Origin: Caldisericota bacterium
Lineage (GTDB): Bacteria; CG03; B21-G15
Assembly (NCBI GenBank): GCA_003650255.1
Contig: QMOP01000006.1
Span: 1-18,533, forward strand
Reading direction: 5' to 3'
Length of the DNA: 18,533 nt
The position numbers and the translations under genes were made by a program. Of this stretch, positions 6,844 through 14,633 are shown piece after piece. The first letter of the stretch is position 1; each line of letters starts with the position of its first letter. The notes under the pieces are model-generated. The model worked only from the letters and a program-made list of their open reading frames with translations. It searched no databases and was not told the origin of the DNA.

Positions 6844-8868
6844 TTATTGCACATTTTTTGCCAGCCGTGTTTTTTGTCGACGAGTTAAAAAATTATCTTT
6901 TATTGCTTGAACAATATTATCTGCCTTTAAATCTTCTATCCTGCAATAAATGGCTCCAAGAGAGGTGGCTATCTCCCTACTCTTTCCAAAACTAACAAAA
7001 CCTGCTTCTACATCAATCACCATTGACTTTATCCCTGCTTTATTTATCTCTTCTGCTACCTTCTTTGCCTCCTCAAAAGCATTATTCTCGCTAATACTCA
7101 CATTCGCTTTTCCATCAGTAATTAGAACCAATAAAGGATTTACTTTTGAATTTCTCATTAACTCCTTTTTTAATGCCTCAAAACCTTTTAATAATCCCTT
7201 AGATAATGGAGTTCTTCCTCCTGTAGGTAACTCTTCTAAACATTCTTTTGCCATCTCCACACTTGAAGTGGGAGGTAATAATATTTCCGCTTCCCTGCCT
7301 TTAAAAGCTACTAATCCCACCCTATCCCTTTTCTGATAAGCATCCACCAAAAGGGATAAAATTGCAGTTTTTACTTCCCTCATCCTCTGATTTACTCCCA
7401 TTGAACCAGAGGAGTCAACCACAAACATAATCGTATTGCCAGTTTTCCTCTCTCTCACTTTCCTTCTTATATCCTGAGTTTCTATAACCACACCTCTATT
7501 ATTCTTCCTCTTTCTTTCATTCTGATAGGGAGCAGCAGCTCTTAAAGTAGCATCAAAAGCAATATCATTGGTTTTACCTTGAGGAATCTTACTTCGCACA
7601 TAACGTCCGAGTTTGGAATCTGTCTTTGTCTTACTCCTTCTTCCATTCCCTCTTCTTTCTACTTTATCCTTAGGTAAAGTTATCCTTTTTACTGGAAATG
7701 ACTTTCCTGCTTCAAATTTAATTTCCTGGTCTCCTTCTTTCTCCTCTTTACTCTCTTCCCCTTCACCTCCTTCTTTTTCTCTCTTATCTTCCGATTTCTT
7801 TGCTTCACTTCTTACCACCTGATTTTTATTCTTTTTTCTTAACTTTTCAATTATCTGATTTATTTTCTCCAATTCAACCTGAGGTTTTTCAAAAGGTTTT
7901 TTTCTCATCCGGTGAGGAAGAACTAACTCTGCTGCCTCCTTTATATCCTGTTCTGTAACCTCCTTTCTTTGATGAAAGGCAGCAATTGTTCTTGCTGTTT
8001 TTATCATGGCAATATCTGCACGATGCCCATCCACTCCCATATCAATAGCAATCTGAGTAACCAGTTTTAACATCTCTTTTGAATAACTCACCTGAGGAAA
8101 GATGCTCTGTGCTTTGAGTATCTTTTCTCTCAAACTCTTTTGTCTCTTCTCCCACTTCCTTTCAAACTTATGTGGATCCTCCTCATACTCAATACATCTC
8201 CTAACCACTTCCATTCTCTCCTCTGGATCTCTCAATCCGTGAACTTCTACACAGAGACCAAATCTATCAAGAAGTTGCGGTCGTAATTCTCCTTCCTCTG
8301 GATTCATTGTTCCAACCAAAATAAACTTTGCTGGATGAGAATAGGATACTCCCTCCCTTTCTACAATATTTACTCCCATTGCTGCTGCATCCAGAAGTAT
8401 ATCCACCAGATGATCATCAAGTAAATTCACCTCATCTACATAAAGTATACCTCTGTTCACCTCTGCCAGGAGTCCTGGCTCAAAATTTTTCTCTCCCTTC
8501 TTTATTGCCTTCTCTATATCCAATGTTCCCACTACCCTATCCTCGGTTGCTCCCAGTGGCAAATCAACTACCTTCATCTTCCTCTTTATCACCTTGAGTT
8601 TCTCTCCCTTCTCCAACTTTTTACGACAGTTAACACAGAGCAGATGAATATCATTCGGATCACAATTAAACGGACAATCCTTTACCACTTCTATCTCAGG
8701 TAATAAATCAGCTAAAGCTCTTGCTATTGTAGATTTTGCAGTTCCTTTCTCGCCCCGAATTAAAACTCCTCCTAAATTAGGATTAATCGCATTTAAAATA
8801 AGTGCCTTCTTCATCTTCTCCTGTCCTACAATAGCAGTAAAAGGAAATACTGTTTTTCTACAACTCAT
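6844..8868 (-). CDS. ChlI/ChlD-type fused AAA+ and VWA metal-chelatase subunit
   Basis: A 674-residue fusion of the two small chelatase subunits. The AAA+ half shows Walker A GEKGTAKST (39-47), Walker B ILYVDE (141-146), GTMNPEEGELRPQLLDRFG (186-204) and a sensor-2-like GHRAD (281-285). A four-cysteine insert, DCPFNCDPND then LLCVNC (Cys65, 69, 78, 81), may bind zinc or a cluster. Residues 340-430 form a highly charged linker. The C-terminal VWA domain has a complete MIDAS: DSSGS (485-489), Thr553 in GGRTP and Asp586 in ITDGK. In magnesium or cobalt chelatases such motors drive the ChlH/CobN large subunit with ATP. The ATG overlaps the CobN-like stop and has a GGAGAGGGGAAG leader, so co-expression is nearly certain. 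It could serve metal insertion or removal; sequence does not decide. Confidence 0.9.
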   Translation of the reverse strand: MSCRKTVFPFTAIVGQEKMKKALILNAINPNLGGVLIRGEKGTAKSTIARALADLLPEIEVVKDCPFNCDPNDIHLLCVNCRKKLEKGEKLKVIKRKMKVVDLPLGATEDRVVGTLDIEKAIKKGEKNFEPGLLAEVNRGILYVDEVNLLDDHLVDILLDAAAMGVNIVEREGVSYSHPAKFILVGTMNPEEGELRPQLLDRFGLCVEVHGLRDPEERMEVVRRCIEYEEDPHKFERKWEKRQKSLREKILKAQSIFPQVSYSKEMLKLVTQIAIDMGVDGHRADIAMIKTARTIAAFHQRKEVTEQDIKEAAELVLPHRMRKKPFEKPQVELEKINQIIEKLRKKNKNQVVRSEAKKSEDKREKEGGEGEESKEEKEGDQEIKFEAGKSFPVKRITLPKDKVERRGNGRRSKTKTDSKLGRYVRSKIPQGKTNDIAFDATLRAAAPYQNERKRKNNRGVVIETQDIRRKVRERKTGNTIMFVVDSSGSMGVNQRMREVKTAILSLLVDAYQKRDRVGLVAFKGREAEILLPPTSSVEMAKECLEELPTGGRTPLSKGLLKGFEALKKELMRNSKVNPLLVLITDGKANVSISENNAFEEAKKVAEEINKAGIKSMVIDVEAGFVSFGKSREIATSLGAIYCRIEDLKADNIVQAIKDNFLTRRQKTRLAKNVQ

Positions 8869-11800
8869 CTTCCCCTCTCCTTTGATTTTAGAAAATTTTT
8901 AGTAAATACATCAATGTTTCCACCCTGAAATTCTCCATTCACATCTCCCATTTTCTCTTCCAGCCACCCTTCAATCTCAAGATATTTATCCTGCAATCCT
9001 TTAAGAACATCAGGGTCTGCCTTCCAGATTCCTCTCTTTTCTGCCTCCAGAAGTCGTCTTGCCATCTCCTCCAATGCCCAGGGGTTATTTTCTTCAAAGA
9101 ATTTTCTATTTTCATCATTTAATACAAATGTTCTGGTAACCTCATCAAATATCCAGTCATCCACAACCTCGGCAGAAGCATCCCAGCCATAAAGACGCAC
9201 AACCCTTTTTGAAATATCTCCTGCCCCTTTATATCCATGTTTTTTCATCCCCTCAATCCATTCTGGATTCAAGAGTCGGGTGCGAACTATTCTTTCAATC
9301 TCTTCCTTCATCTCCCTTATTTGAGGTCTTTGCGGATCACGGGTATCTCCCCAGTAAATTCTTGGTTCCTTCCCTTTCAAAGATTTGGTTGCTGAATACA
9401 TTCCTCCCTGAAAATCATAAAAACAGCAACAATCAAGTGGGTCTGTCTCATCAGAAGCCAGTTTGTGAAAGATTGTCTCCACTTTACTCAACTGATGGGC
9501 AAATTCCTCATGAGAACTCCTGCCAAAAACTTTCTTACCATAGGCATATCCACCTCTCTCTATATAAATCTCTCCTAAATCTTTCATACTTCGCCAGGCA
9601 CTGGAAGCAATCATTAAACTGACACCATTACCATAACTTCCGGGTTGAGCAGAGAAAAGGCGATAGGTTGCTTTCCGGAAAATATCCAGCCGATCTTTGG
9701 ATAGCCTGCACTTCTCAATATACTCAAGAACATGCTTTCTCAGAAAATTCATCTCCTCTGGTTCAGGAAGGGAGGCAATTTTCTGTACTGTTTCATCGAG
9801 TAATTCAATAAGATGGGGGAGTGTATCCCGGAAGATACCGCTTGTTCTGATGGTTACATCTATACGGGGTCTCTTCAATTCTTTTAAAGGAATAATATCT
9901 ACTCCTTTTACAATCCCGGTTTCAGTCCATACAGGTTTTGCTCCCAGAAGATACAGAATTTGTGAAATCTGTTCACCATCAGCCCGATAGGCATCTATAC
10001 TCCATAAAACCATCCCGATACTTTCCGGATATTTACCCTCCTCCTTTAAATACTTATTTAAAAGTTCATCTGCCATCTTTATTCCCACCTTCCAGGAGGC
10101 CCGAGTAGGAATGCTTCTCGGGTCAATACTATAGAAATTCCTTCCGGTAGGCAGCACCTCTATTTTCCCTCTGGTTAAAAGTCCAGAAGCACCTGGCTTG
10201 ATGTATTTTTTTTCCAGTCCTTTAAGAAGTTCAGGAATTTCTCTTTTAATCATTTCTAATTTTTTAAAAAATTTATCTTTCCTTATTTTAGCATGTTCTA
10301 TGATACAGGAATATAGATTTTCCTTTTCTTTTTTCCCTGGAACTTTACTTAAAATGTGCATCCCAATATTTATTTTTGAACTTTTTATCAGTTCAATCTT
10401 TTCATGTAATATCTTTATTATCTGGTGCTCTGATACTCTGGCCTGCCCGCCGAGGCTTCGGCGCAGGCGGGTGATCTGGGGCTTTAACATCTTATTTCTT
10501 TCTGCCAACTCCAAAAGATCTTTTAAAATGACACTACTCCTTTTTCTTTCATTTAACTCTATTGCTTTCTGGTATTGTGCAAGAAGTTCTTCAATTTCGG
10601 CAATTTCTCCATAAGGCTCAAATCTTTTCATTACCGGAATCATATGGTCAACTAAGGTAGCATAAGCTCTGCGTTTGGCAAGCACTCCCTCTGCCGGATT
10701 TTTCACTGTATAGATATAAAGATGTGGTTTATCTCCTACAATAATCTCAGGAAAACATTCCCTGCTTAGACCAACAGATTTACCAGGCAGGAATTCTATA
10801 TATCCATGCGTTCCCACAGAAATAAGAGCATCAGAATTTTCCTGCGCCCATCTATAGGTGGCAAAACACTGATGGGTGGGAGGAATCCTGGGATCATGCA
10901 AGATTTTACATACCCTGCCATCACATCTTGCTCCATAACATCCCCTCTTGGGTTCAACCAGAATATTTATGTTTCCAAAATTTATCCCAGTTACCACTAT
11001 TTTACCCTCATAAACCATACCCTCTCCCGGTGGTTTGCCCCAAGAGGAAAGCATCTTCTCTCTAACTGAAGGAGGAAGTTCATTCAACCATTGATTATAC
11101 TTCTCCACAGTGATAAATTCTATCACCCCTCCCTTCTTCACTATTTCATCCACAGTTGTCCAGCGAAATTCACTAATTGCTTTCCTCTTCAAAATAAGGT
11201 CAATCAATTCCTTCCCATTTTCCGGACAATTCTCTATCTTATATCCCTTTCTTTTCATCTCCTTCATAATCCTTACCACACTCTCCATGGTATCAAGTCC
11301 TGCTGCTCCTCCCACTGATGCTTCCACACCTGCACAGGGAGAGTTATGTAAAAGAAAGGTTATCCTTCTTTCCCCGGGTGGAAGACGATAGAGTTTTAAC
11401 CAGGCATAAACTCTATCTATTAAAAACTCCACTCTTTTCTCCACCGGCCTTCTTCTACCAAATGTATCCTTGCTCTTTTCATCACGACAGGAAATTAGGA
11501 CTGGTTCAATTACTCCATTAAATTCGGGTTGAGCAACCCAGTAGATTTGAGTTGTGGGAGTTATCCCCTGAGGATTTTTTCTCCACTCTTTTTCTGTTCT
11601 TGAACTTGAATAAATTGTCTGAATAATCGGAACTCCGATTTCCTCTAAAATATTCTTCCTCTCCTCTAATATTGGCTGCTGGATGAGAAAGGATGATTCT
11701 AAGTTAATAATTAAATCTACACCTTTTAACAATCTAATTCCTTCCTCCAGTCCTTCTCCTCCATACTCTTTTTTTTGAGCAAAAACAGCCATAACCTCAA

Positions 11801-11957
11801 TATTTCTCTCCTCCAGTTTCCTTATCAATAAATCAACCAGTTTCAAATCATTTTTCATTAACAATGATCGGGAGAAAAATATCCCCACCTTTCCCTGCAT
11901 CTTCCCTCTCTTCTTGCTCCTGTAATAATATCCTGACCAGGGCAATAACTTATTCAT
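8865..11957 (-). CDS. CobN/HmuS-like large subunit of a tetrapyrrole metal chelatase
   Basis: A 1030-residue CobN/ChlH-family protein, shorter than typical aerobic CobN (about 1250). Family segments are clear: AAGLDTMESVVRIMKEMK (218-235), VGTHGYIEFLPGKSVG (381-396), GDKPHLYIYTVKNPAEG (408-424), VLPTGRNFYSIDPRSIPT (601-618), VLWSIDAYRADGEQISQ (650-666) and SAQPGSYGNGV (769-779). Distinctive features are NSPCAGVEASVGG (205-217), a cysteine cluster Cys340/345/350/364 before and after KILHDP, and DCCCFYDFQGG at 842-852, where I recall standard CobN having D-S-D-D-Y-Y-Q-Y-H-G-G. The start is the ATG in an ATGA overlap with the ABC ATPase; Met20 is an alternative. With TonB, FecCD and ChlID partners and no corrinoid synthesis genes nearby, a role in processing an imported metallotetrapyrrole, as for HmuS in haem operons, is more likely than cobalt insertion into B12. 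That is inference. Confidence 0.9.
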   Translation of the reverse strand: MNKLLPWSGYYYRSKKRGKMQGKVGIFFSRSLLMKNDLKLVDLLIRKLEERNIEVMAVFAQKKEYGGEGLEEGIRLLKGVDLIINLESSFLIQQPILEERKNILEEIGVPIIQTIYSSSRTEKEWRKNPQGITPTTQIYWVAQPEFNGVIEPVLISCRDEKSKDTFGRRRPVEKRVEFLIDRVYAWLKLYRLPPGERRITFLLHNSPCAGVEASVGGAAGLDTMESVVRIMKEMKRKGYKIENCPENGKELIDLILKRKAISEFRWTTVDEIVKKGGVIEFITVEKYNQWLNELPPSVREKMLSSWGKPPGEGMVYEGKIVVTGINFGNINILVEPKRGCYGARCDGRVCKILHDPRIPPTHQCFATYRWAQENSDALISVGTHGYIEFLPGKSVGLSRECFPEIIVGDKPHLYIYTVKNPAEGVLAKRRAYATLVDHMIPVMKRFEPYGEIAEIEELLAQYQKAIELNERKRSSVILKDLLELAERNKMLKPQITRLRRSLGGQARVSEHQIIKILHEKIELIKSSKINIGMHILSKVPGKKEKENLYSCIIEHAKIRKDKFFKKLEMIKREIPELLKGLEKKYIKPGASGLLTRGKIEVLPTGRNFYSIDPRSIPTRASWKVGIKMADELLNKYLKEEGKYPESIGMVLWSIDAYRADGEQISQILYLLGAKPVWTETGIVKGVDIIPLKELKRPRIDVTIRTSGIFRDTLPHLIELLDETVQKIASLPEPEEMNFLRKHVLEYIEKCRLSKDRLDIFRKATYRLFSAQPGSYGNGVSLMIASSAWRSMKDLGEIYIERGGYAYGKKVFGRSSHEEFAHQLSKVETIFHKLASDETDPLDCCCFYDFQGGMYSATKSLKGKEPRIYWGDTRDPQRPQIREMKEEIERIVRTRLLNPEWIEGMKKHGYKGAGDISKRVVRLYGWDASAEVVDDWIFDEVTRTFVLNDENRKFFEENNPWALEEMARRLLEAEKRGIWKADPDVLKGLQDKYLEIEGWLEEKMGDVNGEFQGGNIDVFTKNFLKSKERGR
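10441..10471. repeat. GC-rich palindromic element inside the CobN-like gene
   Basis: A 31-bp, very GC-rich block in an otherwise AT-rich gene. CGCCGA and TCGGCG form a 6-bp stem around a GGCT loop, and GCCT/AGGC and CCCGCC/GGCGGG extend or compete with it. It is read in frame as about residues 496-506 (TRLRRSLGGQA) of the CobN-like protein, between two helical, Lys/Glu-rich segments. It resembles the short GCCTGCCCGCC-type palindromes I recall as scattered repeats in candidate-phylum genomes, and is reminiscent of Rickettsia palindromic elements that insert into genes without breaking them. Confidence 0.7.
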
Positions 11958-12742
11958 AATTTTTTTCTTGCTGAAATTGGAATAATATTCAAAAAGCCAT
12001 TTTTATTACTGCGACTTATTTCCACTTCAATCCCGTAAACCTCCTCAATATTCTTCATATTGAGCACCTCTTCCGGTAATCCGGAAGCAAAAATTTTCCC
12101 CTTCTTCAGAATCAGAATTTTATCACTGTATCTTGCCGCAAGATTTAAATCGTGTAAAACCATTGCCACTACCAATCTTTTTCTTTGAGCAAGATTTTTA
12201 ACTAAATCTAATATCTCTATCTGATGATTCATATCCAGATGCAGGGTTGGTTCATCTAAAAGTAAAACCTTTGGCTCCTGAGCAAGGGCACGGGCAATGA
12301 TTACCTTCTGATATTCACCACCTGAAATCTCGGTTATAAACCTTTTAGATAAATGTTTTATGCCGGTAAGTTCTAAACATTTCTGAGTAATGGATAAATC
12401 CTCCTCTCTCTCCCTACGGAAACCCTTAGTATGGGAATATCTTCCCATCAGGACTATATCAAAGACAGTGAAAGGAAAGGAGATAGAAGAGAGTTGAGGA
12501 ACAAAACCTATATTTTTTGCTATTTCTTTACGAGACATTCCAAGAATATTCTTACCCTCAATTAAAACTACCCCCATCTTTGGATTTAATTTTCTGTTCA
12601 TACATTTAAGAAGTGTAGTTTTACCTGAACCATTCGGACCGATAATTCCCAATACTTCTCCTCCCCTCACCTCTAAGGAGACTTCTTCAAGAGCCTTTAC
12701 ACTGTTATAGAAAAAACTTAAATCCAGAACTTTCAATTCCAT
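11954..12742 (-). CDS. ABC transporter ATPase, BtuD/FepC/FhuC type
   Basis: A 262-residue ATPase for a type II (FecCD/BtuC) importer. It shows Walker A GPNGSGKTT (35-43), Q-loop Gln83 in GFVPQLSS, signature SGGEYQ (140-145), Walker B VLLLDEPTLHLD (159-170) and the switch His197 in VLHDLN. Two copies should couple to the permease encoded immediately upstream, 1 nt away. The stop overlaps the start of the CobN-like gene. The family imports haem, siderophores, cobalamin and some free metals; the substrate cannot be read from the ATPase. Confidence 0.95.
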   Translation of the reverse strand: MELKVLDLSFFYNSVKALEEVSLEVRGGEVLGIIGPNGSGKTTLLKCMNRKLNPKMGVVLIEGKNILGMSRKEIAKNIGFVPQLSSISFPFTVFDIVLMGRYSHTKGFRREREEDLSITQKCLELTGIKHLSKRFITEISGGEYQKVIIARALAQEPKVLLLDEPTLHLDMNHQIEILDLVKNLAQRKRLVVAMVLHDLNLAARYSDKILILKKGKIFASGLPEEVLNMKNIEEVYGIEVEISRSNKNGFLNIIPISARKKL

Positions 12743-12743
12743 A

Positions 12744-13751
12744 TCAGAAACCGCTCAGTCTCTTCCTCCTTCTTAATAAAAAAAGAAAAAATGGAACACC
12801 AATTAAAGCGGTGATTATTCCCACCGGAAGTTCAGTGGGAGAGATTAAAGTACGGGCAAAGGTATCAACCCAGACCAGAAATATACTGCCACAAAGGCAA
12901 GAGGCAGGCAGAAGAAATCGATGGTCAGGACCGATAATAATCCTCATTAAATGAGGAACAATTAAACCCACAAATCCTATAATTCCACAGGTTGCTACCG
13001 CAGATGAAGTAGTAAGTGCACCTAAAATAAGAATAATTTTCCTTGCATTTTCCACATCCACTCCGACATCCAGAGCATGATCTTCACCTAAAAGAAGAAT
13101 ATTTAATTCCCGACTAAAATATAGAAGGCATAATATACCTAAAAAAATAACAGGAAAAACACTTAATACCTTATTCCAGTTGCTTGCCCATAATCCCCCC
13201 ATAAGCCAGAATATAATCTGACGAAGTTGTCCTTCCTCAGCCACATATTGAATAAAAGAAGTAAGAGCGGAGAAGAAGAGTGAAAAGGCAATACCGGAAA
13301 GGAGTAAAGTCTCTACAGGAATTCTCCTGCCTATTTTTGCTAAATGATAAACAAGGAAAACAACCAGTAGTGAAAAGAGAAATGCTACAGGCATTATCAA
13401 AACTTGTGGTAATCCTAAAACTATAATTAATGAAGCACCAAAAGCACCACCAGATGCCACTCCACAGACATAAGGTGAGGCCATGGGATTTCTGAAAAGC
13501 CCCTGCATCGCACATCCAGAAACACTTAAAGCACCTCCAATTAGAATACCCAATAATATTCTCGGTAACCTGACATTAATTATAATTTCGTAAAAATTGT
13601 TAGGCCAGGTTTGAGGTATAGGGATAATTTTAGAAAATAATATTTTAACCACTGTTCCGAATGGAATACGAATAGGACCTATAGTCAGAGTTGCCAATAA
13701 TGTCAAAAAAAGGCCTGCACTAAGAGATATTAAAACCAGATTCTTCCTCAT
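12744..13751 (-). CDS. FecCD/BtuC-family ABC transporter permease
   Basis: A 335-residue, highly hydrophobic permease with the expected multi-helix (about ten segments) FecCD organisation. Diagnostic segments are LPRILLGILIGGALSVSGCAMQ, the QGLFRNPMASPYVCGVASG coupling and pore region, GIIGFVGLIVPHLMRIIIGPDHR and the C-terminal ELPVGIITALIGVPFF. A homodimer should form the inner-membrane channel. The start is fixed by an ATGA overlap with the binding-protein gene. The N-terminus is itself the first membrane helix, with no separate cleaved signal. Confidence 0.95.
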   Translation of the reverse strand: MRKNLVLISLSAGLFLTLLATLTIGPIRIPFGTVVKILFSKIIPIPQTWPNNFYEIIINVRLPRILLGILIGGALSVSGCAMQGLFRNPMASPYVCGVASGGAFGASLIIVLGLPQVLIMPVAFLFSLLVVFLVYHLAKIGRRIPVETLLLSGIAFSLFFSALTSFIQYVAEEGQLRQIIFWLMGGLWASNWNKVLSVFPVIFLGILCLLYFSRELNILLLGEDHALDVGVDVENARKIILILGALTTSSAVATCGIIGFVGLIVPHLMRIIIGPDHRFLLPASCLCGSIFLVWVDTFARTLISPTELPVGIITALIGVPFFLFLLRRRKRLSGF

Positions 13752-14614
13752 TCTTTAAATAACTCAGGATGAAACCATTTTGCAAACTGTTTTAAACCCT
13801 CAATACATCTATGAGTATAACTGGTAAAATATACATGGCTTCTATAAACCCGGTTATTCACAATAGCTTTAATGTTCTGCCAGCCATCCCTTTTCTTTAC
13901 TTCTTCGGGAGATGCTCCATATTCTTCCACAATAATTACATCTGGATTTTTTGTTATTATAAACTCCTGAGAAAGTAATGGAAAAGGAACCACTTCATCT
14001 TTAGCAATATTTATCCCGCCTGCCCGGGTAATCAGATCATGGGTGAGAGAACCTTTTCCTCTTGTTTTACCCAGGGTATGGGCTTCAAAATAAACCAAAG
14101 GTCTATTTTTCACCTTTTTCAATCTCTCACTTATTCTCTTTATCTCCTCCCTCATAAAAGAGACAATCCTTCTTGCCTCTCTCTCCTTTCCCACCAGCCT
14201 CCCCACATCCATAATTAAACCCATTACCCCTTCCAGGTCATAGGTCCCTACAGCATAAACATTCAATCCCCTTTCCCTCAAAATATCCGCCTGCCCTCTC
14301 CAGCAAAAGACCAGATCCGGCTTAAATCCCAGAACCTTCTCCACATTCACATTTCTGATACCTCCTCCACACCTGGGTTTATCCTTAAGAATCTCATAAT
14401 AAGGACTCTCCTTATCTATATCACTTATAGCCACAATCTTATCCTCCGCTCCCAAAGCGCAGAGAATCTCAGTGGTACAGGAGAGAGAGACGATTCTCTC
14501 ATAGATATGTTTTTTTTCCTTTTTTTCATATTCCCTTTCTTTATATAAAAAGGAGATAAGAACAAATATAAGGATAACTGCAAATAGTATCCCCTTTAAG
14601 ATTTTTTTATCCAT
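13748..14614 (-). CDS. Periplasmic substrate-binding protein of the FecCD-type importer, membrane-anchored, cysteine-containing
   Basis: A 288-residue class III (BtuF/FepB-like) binding protein. Residues 6-24 form an N-terminal membrane anchor with no lipobox cysteine, so it is likely tethered by an uncleaved helix. The two-lobe fold is shown by RIVSLSCTTEILCALG (40-55), VLGFKPDLVF (94-103), a long linker helix around 125-170 and ITKNPDVIIVEE (220-231). Five cysteines are present (46, 52, 82, 104, 270), unusual for this family. Several lie at positions facing the inter-lobe cleft in homologues (RCGGG, FCWRGQ), so they could ligate metal. YFEAHTLGKTRGKGS is a further conserved-looking segment. 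AAGGATA precedes the ATG. It follows the receptor gene by 19 nt. Confidence 0.9.
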   Translation of the reverse strand: MDKKILKGILFAVILIFVLISFLYKEREYEKKEKKHIYERIVSLSCTTEILCALGAEDKIVAISDIDKESPYYEILKDKPRCGGGIRNVNVEKVLGFKPDLVFCWRGQADILRERGLNVYAVGTYDLEGVMGLIMDVGRLVGKEREARRIVSFMREEIKRISERLKKVKNRPLVYFEAHTLGKTRGKGSLTHDLITRAGGINIAKDEVVPFPLLSQEFIITKNPDVIIVEEYGASPEEVKKRDGWQNIKAIVNNRVYRSHVYFTSYTHRCIEGLKQFAKWFHPELFKE

Positions 14615-14633
14615 TATCCTTATAATATTTTAA

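Noticed and set aside
6729..6995. Plus-strand frame covering the palindrome and the 3' end of the ChlI/D gene
   Set aside because: It spans a structured repeat and runs antisense to a firmly identified gene; the translation has no family features.
13237..13515. Minus-strand open frame within the permease gene
   Set aside because: It is an alternative frame of the clear FecCD permease and has no recognisable domain or start signal.
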